Source: CALNYZ01 sp942490945 (lineage in GTDB: Bacteria; Pseudomonadota; Gammaproteobacteria; UBA6429; Thiohalophilaceae). From it: a stretch of 64,000 bases of DNA. The translations under genes and the position numbers were made by a program. The notes under the pieces were generated by a model, which worked only from the letters and a program-made list of their open reading frames with translations, was not told where the DNA came from and searched no databases. Shown one piece after another: positions 27,081 through 36,935 of this stretch. Numbering within the stretch: the first letter of the stretch is position 1; every line of letters starts with the position of its first letter. The DNA lies in assembly GCA_942490945.1 (NCBI GenBank), contig CALNYZ010000044.1, positions 1-64,000 of the forward strand, given 5' to 3'.

Positions 27081-28961
27081 ATGCTGAATTTTAATAATCT
27101 TTCGCTGCGTCGCGGCACACGTGAATTACTACATAATGTTAATTGCACAGTTCATCAGGGCCAGAAAGTCGGCATCACCGGTGCCAACGGTAGTGGCAAA
27201 TCCAGTCTGTTCGCACTTATCCGCAATGAACTGCAAGCGGATAGCGGAGATTTTTCCTTACCTCCCAAAACAATTATCGCCAATGTTGCTCAGGAAATTG
27301 CAGCCGTTGACTCTGCCGCCATAGAGTTTGTTATGGATGGTGACATTGAAATGCGCGCACTGGAAAAGCAGATTAGCGATGCTGAAAAATTAAATGATGG
27401 TGAGCGACTTGCACATCTTTATATGCATATGGAAAGCATCGATGGTTATCGTGCGCGAAGTCGTGCATCCATCCTGATGCATGGTTTGGGATTCACCACC
27501 GCACAGGAAAATAACAGCGTGCGCAGTTTTTCCGGTGGCTGGCGTATGCGCCTGAACCTTGCGCAGGCACTGATGTGCAGATCGGATTTGTTATTGCTTG
27601 ATGAACCCACCAACCATCTGGATCTTGAAGCCGTTATCTGGTTGGAAGACTGGCTGCGTAGTTATAGCGGTACGCTGTTACTCATATCCCATGACCGTGA
27701 TTTCCTCGACAAAATCACCACTCACATCGCGCATATCGAGCAGAGCACCTTGACACTCTATACCGGTAATTATTCTGCATTTGAAATCAGACGTGCAGAG
27801 AAACTGGCTAATCAGCAGTCTGCCTATGAAAAACAACAACGTGAAATTGCCCACATGCAATCCTTCGTTACGCGCTTTAAAGCCAAGGCAACCAAGGCGC
27901 GTCAGGCGCAGAGCCGTGTAAAGGCGCTGGAAAAAATGGAATTGATTGCACAGGCACACGTCGATTCACCGTTTGATTTTGCCTTCAAAGAACCAAAGAA
28001 AATACCGGACATGTTGGTAACACTGGAACACGCGAACGTAGGATATAACGCTACACCACTACTTGAGAATATTGACTTGTTAATCAGCGCGGGAGATAGA
28101 ATCGGGCTGCTCGGTCATAATGGCGCGGGTAAATCTACACTTATAAAATTACTCGCCGGTGAATTGACATTACTGCATGGTGATCGCGTTGATGCGAAAG
28201 ATTTAAATATTGGCTATTTTGCGCAACACCAGCTGGAGCAACTTGATAGTCAGGCAAGTCCATTATTACATTTACAACGTATCGACCCGCGCGCATCAGA
28301 ACAAGTGTTACGTAATTTTCTTGGTGGTTTTGCTTTTGTCGGTGATTTTGCGACCTCACCCGTAGCGCCCATGTCGGGCGGTGAAAAAGCACGACTTGTT
28401 CTGGCGTTACTTGTCTACCAACGACCCAACCTGTTATTACTCGACGAACCAACCAATCATCTTGACCTGGAGATGCGTCATGCACTGAGTGTCGCATTAC
28501 AGGATTATGTCGGCGCGATGGTTATTGTCTCGCATGACCGCCATTTACTGCGTACAGTGACTGATACCCTGTTACTGGTAGATTCAGGCTCGGTACAACC
28601 CTTCGAGGGTGATCTGGAAGATTACAGGCAATGGGTAAAGGAATCGCTGCAAGAAAATAACAAACCAGCTCCCAGCCCGTCTGCCACGACGACCAATAAA
28701 AAGCAGCAGCGTCAGGAAGCGGCAGAAGCGCGAAAACAACTGCAACCATTACGCAATAAATTAAAAACACTCGAAAAGCAGCTTGATAAACTCAACACTG
28801 AACGGGAAGCTATTGAGGAAAAACTGACAGACAACACGCTGTACGATGACAACAACAAGATGAAACTGAAAGATCTTCTCGCTCAACAAACCAAAGTCAT
28901 GAAGTCACTCGCAGCGGCGGAAGAAGAATGGTTGGTTAAATGTGAAGAACTGGAAAATTAA
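27081..28961 (+). CDS. yheS: ABC-F family ATP-binding protein, YheS type
   Basis: A 626-residue soluble protein with two ABC ATPase domains and no membrane segment. It has Walker A GANGSGKSS and GHNGAGKST, signatures FSGGWRMRLNLAQAL and MSGGEKARLVLALL, and two LLLLDEPTNHLDLE Walker B motifs. The interdomain linker is about 75 residues and basic, and a C-terminal coiled coil (about 540-626) is present. MLNFNNLSLRRGTRELL and overall layout match YheS rather than EttA or Uup. ABC-F proteins act on the ribosome. The ATG at 27081 fits YheS; a 38-residue upstream extension was rejected. Confidence 0.9.
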   Translation: MLNFNNLSLRRGTRELLHNVNCTVHQGQKVGITGANGSGKSSLFALIRNELQADSGDFSLPPKTIIANVAQEIAAVDSAAIEFVMDGDIEMRALEKQISDAEKLNDGERLAHLYMHMESIDGYRARSRASILMHGLGFTTAQENNSVRSFSGGWRMRLNLAQALMCRSDLLLLDEPTNHLDLEAVIWLEDWLRSYSGTLLLISHDRDFLDKITTHIAHIEQSTLTLYTGNYSAFEIRRAEKLANQQSAYEKQQREIAHMQSFVTRFKAKATKARQAQSRVKALEKMELIAQAHVDSPFDFAFKEPKKIPDMLVTLEHANVGYNATPLLENIDLLISAGDRIGLLGHNGAGKSTLIKLLAGELTLLHGDRVDAKDLNIGYFAQHQLEQLDSQASPLLHLQRIDPRASEQVLRNFLGGFAFVGDFATSPVAPMSGGEKARLVLALLVYQRPNLLLLDEPTNHLDLEMRHALSVALQDYVGAMVIVSHDRHLLRTVTDTLLLVDSGSVQPFEGDLEDYRQWVKESLQENNKPAPSPSATTTNKKQQRQEAAEARKQLQPLRNKLKTLEKQLDKLNTEREAIEEKLTDNTLYDDNNKMKLKDLLAQQTKVMKSLAAAEEEWLVKCEELEN

Positions 28962-29075
28962 CAATAGATTGGTAAATCTTTATCACGCAAAAAATATGCA
29001 CCCTTTAATTTGCAAGATAATGTCGATAAATAATTAATGAAATGTGCTTACCAAACTCTGTCTATTCCCTGCAAA

Positions 29076-29315
29076 TTATTCACCTGCATTAAGCATCGTA
29101 AAAAGAAATTGCGCATGCTCTGCTGCTGTACGACCAAGTGATGTCATATAACCGCCATCAACCTGTGTAATAAAACCCTTGTCATATAAACGTTGTGCAG
29201 CAGAAATTGCAGATGGGTCTGCGTTTTTATGAATTTTGATTCCTTCCTGGCTCGTTGAAAGGTCATATAACATGAGTATATCGATCTCTGCCAGATTCTC
29301 GGCTGTATAAGACAT
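29076..29315 (-). CDS. TIGR02647 family protein
   Basis: A 79-residue protein with the TIGR02647 pattern: a short N-terminal helix, LSTSQEGIKIHKNADPSAI, SAAQRLYDKGFITQVDGGY and GRTAAEHAQFL. The layout resembles a small winged-helix domain and the family is largely gammaproteobacterial; it has no proven function. GGAG lies five bases before the ATG. Monocistronic. The 218 nt upstream (29316-29534) shows nothing I can interpret. Confidence 0.88.
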   Translation of the reverse strand: MSYTAENLAEIDILMLYDLSTSQEGIKIHKNADPSAISAAQRLYDKGFITQVDGGYMTSLGRTAAEHAQFLFTMLNAGE

Positions 29316-29534
29316 TTTAACTCCACTTTATTATTATGCTTCAGGCAGGATATAGAAAAATTACATGTAGCGAAAGAGGCAGGAGGAAAAAGAAACACCA
29401 ATAGTAACAACTATTGCGTGCTTATCTTGATGAACTGGCTATTACTTATATACTGACAATCAACACAGTTACTGTTAAAACTTATCTGTATTTATTTGAA
29501 TCGAAACAGTTCCCATCGTATGTGCCATGTTTTT

Positions 29535-29717
29535 CTAGTCATCCGGAAATTCCTCGAATACCATCATGACCTGATCAAGGCCGCTGTCGAGTATAGCCTC
29601 GGGCGGAACTTGCAGCACAGAAATAATAACCGCCATCATTGCAGTATAAGCAAATAGCCCACTCATCATGACGACAAACAGATCATTCTGCATTAAACCC
29701 TGTGCCAGCTGTTTCAT
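29535..29717 (-). CDS. Small membrane protein, 60 aa
   Basis: From ATG 29717, with GAGG ten bases upstream, the product is 60 residues: a short N-terminus, one Met-rich hydrophobic helix (LFVVMMSGLFAYTAMMAVIIS) and an acidic tail ending EEFPDD. A longer frame from 29741 lacks a ribosome-binding site. No family is recognised. In 29718-30005 upstream, an 8-bp inverted repeat GCCATTTT-T-AAAATGGC (29772-29788) and TTGCAC...GTGCAA (29824-29842) are the only structures I see. Confidence 0.55.
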   Translation of the reverse strand: MKQLAQGLMQNDLFVVMMSGLFAYTAMMAVIISVLQVPPEAILDSGLDQVMMVFEEFPDD

Positions 29718-30005
29718 CTTCAAACTACCTCGTAAATTCAAGCTCAGTAGTTTTGAAAATGCAGTTTGTGTGCCATTTTTAAAATGGCCTGACTATTGGC
29801 AAAAAATGAATATTCAGGCAAATATTGCACAGATGTGGTGCAAGAAGATATCTAGTACATGAGCCGCGGGATTATTTTAGTGCGATTGAGTTTAATGCTT
29901 TAAAAACACTGCCATCGACAAGTGTAAGAAAACATCTTGTATTTATTACCCTGACTGGATCAGTTCCAGCATCATTCAGTTAGTGGTTGCTCGCAAGAAC
30001 CCGGT

Positions 30006-30518
30006 TTATTCAGCGCCAAATTCCAGTTCTTCTCTGACTGCATCAATGCCACTATTCGCACAGGCATGATCGACATCACCGGGTATTTTGTCGCGTGGGG
30101 CACCCGAGACACCAACCGCACCATACATATATCCTGCCAGTTTAACGGCTATGCCACCACCGACCAATGACAGCTTTGGCGTACCATTTAAAAACTGTAT
30201 CTGGTTTGCCAGGTCAATTGTTGCACCCTGGAACGTGGCTGCGGTATAGGCCTTATGTTGCGCAATCGTAATGGTATGTGCACCAGCCAGTGGATCACGC
30301 GCAAAAGCGAGTAAATTGCCATAGCGATCAACAACGGCCACAGAAACCTGATAGCCCTTTTTCTTGCACTCCGCTTCGGCAACCCTGGCAATCTTTAATG
30401 CAACGGGCGCAGTCAGAAAACGGGCGCTGATATAGGGCGATTCCTTTGCAAGGATTACACCCGAGCAACTCATCATAAATATCACACTGAATATATATTG
30501 AATTTTCCTGCTGTTCAT
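30006..30518 (-). CDS. GlcG/HbpS family protein, exported
   Basis: From ATG 30518, with GGGAGAG five to seven bases upstream, the product is 170 residues with a signal peptide ending near VILA. The domain is GlcG/HbpS: VSVAVVDRYGNLLAFARDPLAGAHTITIA, KAYTAATF, and LVGGGIAVKL...YGAVGVSGAPRDKIPGDVDHACANSGI. The fold binds heme in the Streptomyces sensor HbpS and accompanies glycolate genes as GlcG elsewhere; no glycolate gene is near. Divergent from the KefB-type antiporter, 207 nt away. Confidence 0.87.
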   Translation of the reverse strand: MNSRKIQYIFSVIFMMSCSGVILAKESPYISARFLTAPVALKIARVAEAECKKKGYQVSVAVVDRYGNLLAFARDPLAGAHTITIAQHKAYTAATFQGATIDLANQIQFLNGTPKLSLVGGGIAVKLAGYMYGAVGVSGAPRDKIPGDVDHACANSGIDAVREELEFGAE

Positions 30519-30725
30519 TTGAACTCTCCCGGTTACTACCATGAAATTATTGTCCAGTTTCGCCTAAATCAGTACATTGAATATATTTACTACCAATATA
30601 GTAAACTATGCAGCAATATTTTTTGTATTTCCACAAAACTGCACGCTTTTTTAACTAATTTGTATCCAAACTGCATGTCAATTCTGCTATGTTAAATGCT
30701 GATATTTTTAATCGGTAACATCTGA

Positions 30726-32312
30726 ATGGTAACTGCAACAATCTGGTTAAGTCTTGCTTTCGCTCTCGGTCTCCTCATGCGCCTGATAGGTCTACCGCCC
30801 TTGGTAGGATATTTGGCTGCCGGATTCGGTTTAAGTGCATTTGGTTATGAAACAAATCCAATACTGAAAGAGGTAGCTCATGCCGGTGTTTTGATATTGC
30901 TATTCACAGTTGGACTTAAGTTACGTTGGCAGTCCCTGTTCCGTGCCGAAATACTGGCCGGCTCGCTGATTCATATGTTTCTTTCGGTCGCACTGGTGTA
31001 TGTACTTATGCTTGCCATTCCGGACTTGAACAAGGGTGTTGCCCTGATGATTGCCATTGCATTATCTTTTTCAAGTACGGTAGTCGCCGCAAAAGTACTG
31101 GAAAGTAAACGCGAATTGAGCGCTTTTCATGGCCGTGTCGCGATCGGCATTCTTATCATGCAGGATCTGGTTGCCGTTGCCATACTCAGCTCTGGTAATG
31201 GTACTGCTCCCTCTCCCTGGGCAATATTATTATTGGGATTGTTAATCCTCCGCCCGTTAATTCACTGGTTATTGGACATCAGCGGGCGTGGCGAACTTGT
31301 CGTTCTTTACGGCCTGTTACTCGCACTGGTTGTCGGTGGATCCAGTTTTGGCTATTTTGGTTTAAGCTCTGAACTTGGTGCACTGTTGCTTGGTGTAATG
31401 CTGGCAAATCATAAACGCGCGTCCGAACTCTCGAGTGCCCTGTGGGGCCTTAAAGAAATCATGCTGGTAGGTTTCTTTTTACAAATTGGCCTGATGGGCC
31501 ATCCTACGCTCACAACAATTGAAAACGCGCTGTTACTTAATCTGTTATTACCCGTGAAGGCGCTATTTTTCTTTTTCATTCTGCTTATGTTTAAATTACG
31601 GGCACGTAGCTCGTTTCTTGCCAGTCTCAGTCTTGCGACGTTTAGTGAGTTTGGATTGATTGTCGCCAACATGGGCGTACGAAATGGCTGGATAGGCAAT
31701 GACTGGATGGTGTTACTCGCTGTCACCGTTGCGATTTCTTTTGCCATCACTGCACCGCTAAACCGCTATGCTCACGAGATTTATACGCGACTTGAACAGT
31801 TTTTATTGCGATTTGAATCAACCAAACGTCACCCCGACGATGAACCTATTAATATTGGTAACTCACATATACTTATTTTAGGTATGGGTCGTGTCGGTAT
31901 GGGTGCCTATGACTTGTTGTCACAGCAGAATCTGCGCGTCATTGGACTTGATTCTGACCCGATAAAAGTTGAAAAACATCGTAAACTAGGTCGTCGGGCA
32001 CTCTATGCCGATGCAGAAGATCCCGGACTGTGGGCCAACATCAACCTGGAAGGTGTTCATACAATCATGCTGGCCATCCCGGAAACGTCGGCAAAAATTA
32101 TGGCCACGCGCCAACTACGTAGCATGGGTTTCAATGGAAAAATTACCACAACCGTCGTATTTAATGAAGAAATTGATCAATTAAAAGCTGCCGGTGCGGA
32201 TTATATTTATAATTACTACGACGGCGTTGGTGCCAGCTTCGCGCAAAATGCGCTGGAACAAATTGGTGATTTAGCCGGGAACGAAGACATGCATAAAAAT
32301 ACGAATACGTAG
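30726..32312 (+). CDS. CPA2 family cation:proton antiporter with RCK domain (KefB/YbaL-like)
   Basis: A 528-residue protein. Residues 1-370 form about twelve membrane segments of the Na/H exchanger fold, including LPPLVGYLAAGFGLS, ALSFSSTVVAAKVL and GILIMQDLVAVAIL (the Q-D pair of KefB-like carriers). Residues about 377-515 are a cytoplasmic TrkA-N/RCK domain starting ILILGMGRVGMGAYDLL with a Rossmann G-x-G-x-x-G and the acidic LDSDP that reads nucleotide. There is no TrkA-C domain, shorter than E. coli KefB. Likely exports potassium or exchanges it for protons under redox or pH control. Confidence 0.88.
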   Translation: MVTATIWLSLAFALGLLMRLIGLPPLVGYLAAGFGLSAFGYETNPILKEVAHAGVLILLFTVGLKLRWQSLFRAEILAGSLIHMFLSVALVYVLMLAIPDLNKGVALMIAIALSFSSTVVAAKVLESKRELSAFHGRVAIGILIMQDLVAVAILSSGNGTAPSPWAILLLGLLILRPLIHWLLDISGRGELVVLYGLLLALVVGGSSFGYFGLSSELGALLLGVMLANHKRASELSSALWGLKEIMLVGFFLQIGLMGHPTLTTIENALLLNLLLPVKALFFFFILLMFKLRARSSFLASLSLATFSEFGLIVANMGVRNGWIGNDWMVLLAVTVAISFAITAPLNRYAHEIYTRLEQFLLRFESTKRHPDDEPINIGNSHILILGMGRVGMGAYDLLSQQNLRVIGLDSDPIKVEKHRKLGRRALYADAEDPGLWANINLEGVHTIMLAIPETSAKIMATRQLRSMGFNGKITTTVVFNEEIDQLKAAGADYIYNYYDGVGASFAQNALEQIGDLAGNEDMHKNTNT

Positions 32313-32345
32313 AAATTAATCAACAAAATCTTTATTGTAATATCG

Positions 32346-32699
32346 TTACTCACTATTCCAGTTTGACATGCCTGCCGGGCGCCATTCGCCATGTTTCTGC
32401 TTGCCATCACAATAGACATAGACAGATATATAATTGCTCAAGACACTGACTGAAAACGTTGCGCCTTTTGGCCATTTACTTGCATTTGCTTCAAGCCGTG
32501 CCATTGCGGCAGCCTTGACCTTGCCGAGACCATCAAAGTCTGCTTTTGGACGTCCCTGAGCAATGTACGCATAATTAAATTCACTGTTTACCATCGAATA
32601 AAATGTGTTCAGACATTTTGCAGCATCTGCGTACACGGGTAAGTTCACTGTCAAACCATAAACAATGGCCATTACAAAACTGGCAACTTTCCAATTCAT
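32346..32699 (-). CDS. Exported hypothetical protein, 117 aa
   Basis: A 117-residue precursor with a Sec signal peptide (cleavage probably after VYADA). The mature part is a short alpha/beta domain with two Cys (AAKCLNTFYSMV and VYVYCDGKQ) that could form a disulfide. No named family is recognised. GGAG lies nine bases before the ATG, supporting expression. It is convergent with the antiporter gene. Confidence 0.65.
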   Translation of the reverse strand: MNWKVASFVMAIVYGLTVNLPVYADAAKCLNTFYSMVNSEFNYAYIAQGRPKADFDGLGKVKAAAMARLEANASKWPKGATFSVSVLSNYISVYVYCDGKQKHGEWRPAGMSNWNSE

Positions 32700-32861
32700 A
32701 GCTACTCACTCCACATATTTTATGTTTCCATACATCACTTTCTGATCAAATGAATACAGTAATAATAGTTACTATCTTCGAACCAGGTGTGATAATAGAA
32801 TACCCGTTAGAACCGGTCACAATGACTACTCATGAATAATAGTTAATTTTGGGAGAAATAC

Positions 32862-34502
32862 ATGGCCATACACAAACTTGCCGGACAAGCAGCACCGGCA
32901 GAAAGTCTGATTGATGTTGATGCCTTGATACACGCGTATCACGATCTGACACCAGATATGGAAAACCCGACACATCTGGTGAGCTTTGGCACCAGTGGAC
33001 ATCGCGGCAATGCATTACTGTATAATTTTAACTCGGTTCATATATTGGCCATCACGCAGGCAATTTGTGATTACCGTAAAGTTCAGGGCATTAATGGCCC
33101 GCTGTTTTTGGGCAAGGACACCCATGCCTTGTCTGCCCCGGCGCAATGTGACGCCATCGAAGTGTTTGCTGCGAATGGTGTCGAAACGATTATTCAATCC
33201 AGTGACGATTATACACCTACCCCGGTCATCTCACACGCAATACTCTCATACAATCATGAACACGATCAGCAGGCAGATGGCGTTGTAATAACACCCTCGC
33301 ATAATCCTCCGACCGACGGTGGTTTCAAATACAATCCTCCACATGGTGGCCCGGCCGACACTGACGTGACTAACTGGATAGAGCAACGCGCAAATCAATT
33401 ATTACGAGAAAAAAACACGAGTGTAAAACGTACGCCTTACAAGCAGGCCATTAACGCGGCAAATATTCATCAACAGGATTTCGCCAGATCTTATATCGAT
33501 GATCTGGATTCTGTCGTTGATATGCAGGCAATCGGCAAGGATTTGAAAATTGGCGTGGATCCGCTGGGTGGCGCCGCCGTAGCGTACTGGTCACGAATCG
33601 CAGAACACTACCGGCTTAATCTAACAGTTGTGAATCCCAAAGTCGATCCGACCTTCAGTTTTATGACACTGGACCACGACGGTAAAATTCGTATGGACTG
33701 TTCAAGCCCGTACGCCATGGCGAACCTGGTGAAGCTGAAGGACCAGTTTTCCATTGCCTGGGGTAATGATGCAGATGTCGATCGACATGGTATTGTCACA
33801 CCATCCGTTGGTCTCATGAATCCGAATCATTATCTTGCTGTTGCGATAAACTATTTACTCACCCATCGACCTGCCTGGCCAACAACAGCGGTGGTTGGAA
33901 AAACCCTGGTGAGTAGTGCGCTGATTGATTATGTTGTCAATGCGCTGGGCAGAACCGTCTATGAAGTACCGGTCGGTTTTAAATGGTTTTCGCCCGGTTT
34001 ATTTGACGGTAGCATTTGTTTTGGTGGTGAGGAAAGTGCCGGCGCGAGCTTCCTGCGTCGTGATGGCCACGTCTGGACCACAGATAAAGACGGGATTATT
34101 CTCGGCCTGCTTGCTGCAGAAATCACCGCCGTAACCGGCAAGGACCCCGGTGAACACTACAAGGCACTGACCGATAAATTTGGCAAGCCCTGTTACACCC
34201 GTATCGATGCGCCAGCGTCACCGCAGCAAAAACAGGCTTTTCGCAAACTCGTTCCCGAAACGATCAGTGCGACCACGCTAGCTGGCGACAACATCACGGC
34301 AAAACTGACCCGGGCACCGGGCAATAACGCCGACATTGGTGGACTAAAGGTTGTTACCGAGGGAGGCTGGTTTGCGGCACGGCCCTCCGGCACAGAAAAT
34401 GTTTACAAGCTATATGCTGAAAGTTTTAAGGATAGTACCCATCTGGATGCGATAGTGCAGCAGGCACAGGATATCTTGTCTCACGCATTACACACTGAGT
34501 AA
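32862..34502 (+). CDS. pgm: Phosphoglucomutase, alpha-D-glucose phosphate-specific
   Basis: A 546-residue enzyme, identical in length to E. coli Pgm, interconverting glucose 1-phosphate and glucose 6-phosphate. SFGTSGHRGN near the N-terminus, the phosphoserine loop VVITPSHNPPTDGGFKYN (with intervening residues), metal-binding NDADVDRHGI, sugar-binding FGGEESAGASF and phosphate-binding RPSGTENVYKLY are all present. It feeds nucleotide-sugar synthesis and sits just upstream, on the same strand, of the glycan genes. GGGAG lies six bases before the ATG. The 163-nt gap to the GT2 gene contains an ACTACGTAGT palindrome (34644-34653). Confidence 0.97.
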   Translation: MAIHKLAGQAAPAESLIDVDALIHAYHDLTPDMENPTHLVSFGTSGHRGNALLYNFNSVHILAITQAICDYRKVQGINGPLFLGKDTHALSAPAQCDAIEVFAANGVETIIQSSDDYTPTPVISHAILSYNHEHDQQADGVVITPSHNPPTDGGFKYNPPHGGPADTDVTNWIEQRANQLLREKNTSVKRTPYKQAINAANIHQQDFARSYIDDLDSVVDMQAIGKDLKIGVDPLGGAAVAYWSRIAEHYRLNLTVVNPKVDPTFSFMTLDHDGKIRMDCSSPYAMANLVKLKDQFSIAWGNDADVDRHGIVTPSVGLMNPNHYLAVAINYLLTHRPAWPTTAVVGKTLVSSALIDYVVNALGRTVYEVPVGFKWFSPGLFDGSICFGGEESAGASFLRRDGHVWTTDKDGIILGLLAAEITAVTGKDPGEHYKALTDKFGKPCYTRIDAPASPQQKQAFRKLVPETISATTLAGDNITAKLTRAPGNNADIGGLKVVTEGGWFAARPSGTENVYKLYAESFKDSTHLDAIVQQAQDILSHALHTE

Positions 34503-34665
34503 ATTAATCACATCGTTCGGCTATTGCTATTGCTGCACACGGACTCCTATGAACAACACTACAGATGTCATATGTAAAGTGTATATGGCTAACAGATTTG
34601 TGAATGCCGTGCCAACACGCCCGGCTGTGTTAACATAGGCGGTACTACGTAGTGAGCATGAATGT

Positions 34666-35631
34666 ATGTACAAACCTGAATCCAGCCAGCCTGTTTTATC
34701 GATTATTGTTACCGTTGTTGATGGTGGCGCAGCCCTTGAGCGTTGCCTGCACGCACTGGCAGAACAGGTTTGTGAAGATTCGATAGAAGTTCTTATTCCC
34801 TATGATCACATCTCCCGAGATGTTGAAGGGCTTTCAGCGCGCTACCCAAAATTCACTTTTATTGATCTGGGTGTAATTCTGGGTGGGCAAATTCCAAAAA
34901 ATGAGCTGGAAAGACACCATTTTTATGATACTCGCCGTACCGGTGCCTTGTCATTGGCACGTGGCAAGCTGGTGGCGATTCTCGAAGACCGTGGTGTGCC
35001 ACAGCCGGATTGGGCCAGAGAGATGATCCGGTTACATGAACAATATCCACATGCAGCAATCGGCGGCGCAATTAGAAACGGTATAAATACCTCGCGCAAC
35101 TGGGCCGTATTCATTTGTGATTTTGGCCGATATCAGTCACCCCTTACTGATAAAAACCCTACGTTCCTTAGTGATACGAATATTTGTTACAAAAGAACCG
35201 CATTGGAATCAGTCAAACACGTATGGGAATCAAAATATGATGAGGCACGCGTGAATGTTGCCTTGCACAAAGCCGGGCTGGGCCTTATGCTTTCTGATGT
35301 GCCAGTTACAGTTCAGATCCGCGATTCACTGACAATTTCGGATATGATAAAAGAACGGCTACATTGGGGGCGAAATTACGGTCAATCACGCAGTATCAGC
35401 CTGAAACCCATAGCAAGATATCTCATGGGAATGGCCACACCAATATTGCCGGTATTACTTTATTATCGGCATTTACGACGCCAATTAAGTAAAGGCTACC
35501 ATATAAAAGAATTTTTATTCGCGTCGCCAGTACTGATATCATTACTTGTGTGCTGGTCGTTAGGCGAGTGTATAGGTTATTACGAAGGCCCTCCGGTATT
35601 GCAGAAAGAGTATGACCAACCCGACGCCTGA
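34666..35631 (+). CDS. Family 2-like glycosyltransferase
   Basis: A 321-residue GT-A-fold protein. LSIIVTVVDGGAALERCLHALAEQ opens the nucleotide-binding half, and AILEDRGVPQPDWAREM takes the place of the usual catalytic E-D-x acceptor-site motif; a DTNICYKRTALE segment follows. The C-terminal 100 residues are basic and then hydrophobic (YLMGMATPILPVLLYY, FLFASPVLISLLVCW), suggesting membrane attachment as in lipid-linked glycan transferases. Sugar donor unknown. It precedes the radical SAM gene by 30 nt on the same strand. Confidence 0.82.
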   Translation: MYKPESSQPVLSIIVTVVDGGAALERCLHALAEQVCEDSIEVLIPYDHISRDVEGLSARYPKFTFIDLGVILGGQIPKNELERHHFYDTRRTGALSLARGKLVAILEDRGVPQPDWAREMIRLHEQYPHAAIGGAIRNGINTSRNWAVFICDFGRYQSPLTDKNPTFLSDTNICYKRTALESVKHVWESKYDEARVNVALHKAGLGLMLSDVPVTVQIRDSLTISDMIKERLHWGRNYGQSRSISLKPIARYLMGMATPILPVLLYYRHLRRQLSKGYHIKEFLFASPVLISLLVCWSLGECIGYYEGPPVLQKEYDQPDA

Positions 35632-35661
35632 CCGGACTGCCAGGAAAGATGAGGAATTACA

Positions 35662-36864
35662 ATGAATAGTATGACTGAACGATTAACTAAACACGCACGG
35701 ATCATTTCGAAAAGTATGCCATTTGCGGAAGTATCAAGCCCGCCATTCCTTATCCTGTTTATCAACTCGATTTGTAACATGAAATGTGAACATTGTTTTT
35801 ACTGGGAAGAACTGAACCAGAAAACCGACCTGACCTACGAAGAACTCGTTTCCCTGTCAAATGAGTTAGGTCATCTGGAAACTCTCAACCTGTCCGGCGG
35901 CGAACCTTTCCTGCGAAAAGATTTTTCAGATATATGCAAACAATTTATAAGAAAAAATGGCGTGAAGGAAATCTACGTTCCAACTAACGGATATTTTACC
36001 GAACGTACAATCAATACGCTCAAGGATCTACTGCAGGAAAAAACTCTCAAGGAAATCGGTGTCGAGATATCTCTGGATGGCATGCCGGAATTTCATGATG
36101 AATTCCGTAAAACACGTTATTCATTTTTCAAGGCGATGGAAACCTATGATGCTCTGGCAGAATTGCAAAAAACAGACCCACGTCTGCAGATATATTGCAT
36201 CTCTACTGCTACTGAAGACAACATGGAAGAAATCAAGGAACTTACCACGTTCCTGTTTGACCGTTGCCCGCAAATGTCACACCACCACCTTGCTGTTATA
36301 CGCGGTGACCGAAAAAATCCCAGCCTGCAAGGCCCGGCAATGGAAAAATACAAGGAACTGTACGAGTACGTTTCAAGACTCTGGTCGCCACGTGATAAGC
36401 GTCGTATCGGCTCCCTGGTCGAACCTATGCTGCAACATGTAAAAACACACACTGCAGTACAACAGGAGCAGATCGTACCGTGTCGTGCCGGAATATTCAG
36501 CGGCGTAGTATATGCAAATGGCGATGTCGGCGTTTGCGAACAACGTCCACCTATTGGTAACCTCCGCAAGAACAGCTTTATGGAATTGTGGCGCGCAAAC
36601 GCGACCAATGAAATCCGTAAATCGATCAAAAACAAGGAATGTTATTGTACGAACGAAATTTTTATGTGGCCAAGTATCGTTTTTCAGCCAACACACCTGA
36701 TTAAGTCACTCATTGGTGCGAAGGTATGGAAAAAACTTCCGCCGCTACTCGACGCGGAGAAAATTGATTACAAGGAAGCTATCAGTAAAATGGAAATTCC
36801 AAAATCAAAACTGAAAGAAAACTTTGAAGTTGATTTTGAAGCATCAGCACAAGCTGGCAACTGA
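35662..36864 (+). CDS. Radical SAM/SPASM domain protein in glycan locus
   Basis: A 400-residue radical SAM protein. The cluster motif is C38-x3-C42-x2-C45 (CNMKCEHC), followed by LNLSGGEPFLR, VPTNGYF and EISLDGMPEFHD. The C-terminal third has SPASM-type elements: VPCRAGIFSG, YANGDVGVCEQRPPIGNLRKNSF and the Cys pair in NKECYCTNEIF, so a second iron-sulfur cluster is likely. No precursor-peptide gene is near. The neighbours are glycosyltransferases and a pyruvyl transferase, so I infer a role in sugar or glycan-lipid modification, unproven. AGGA lies six bases before the ATG. Confidence 0.85.
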   Translation: MNSMTERLTKHARIISKSMPFAEVSSPPFLILFINSICNMKCEHCFYWEELNQKTDLTYEELVSLSNELGHLETLNLSGGEPFLRKDFSDICKQFIRKNGVKEIYVPTNGYFTERTINTLKDLLQEKTLKEIGVEISLDGMPEFHDEFRKTRYSFFKAMETYDALAELQKTDPRLQIYCISTATEDNMEEIKELTTFLFDRCPQMSHHHLAVIRGDRKNPSLQGPAMEKYKELYEYVSRLWSPRDKRRIGSLVEPMLQHVKTHTAVQQEQIVPCRAGIFSGVVYANGDVGVCEQRPPIGNLRKNSFMELWRANATNEIRKSIKNKECYCTNEIFMWPSIVFQPTHLIKSLIGAKVWKKLPPLLDAEKIDYKEAISKMEIPKSKLKENFEVDFEASAQAGN

Positions 36865-36935
36865 TTCGTCAGCCACTATTGTCACAGCCTGATTTTCCGT
36901 ACCAGTTTTTTCCGTGATTATGTGTAGCGTTTACT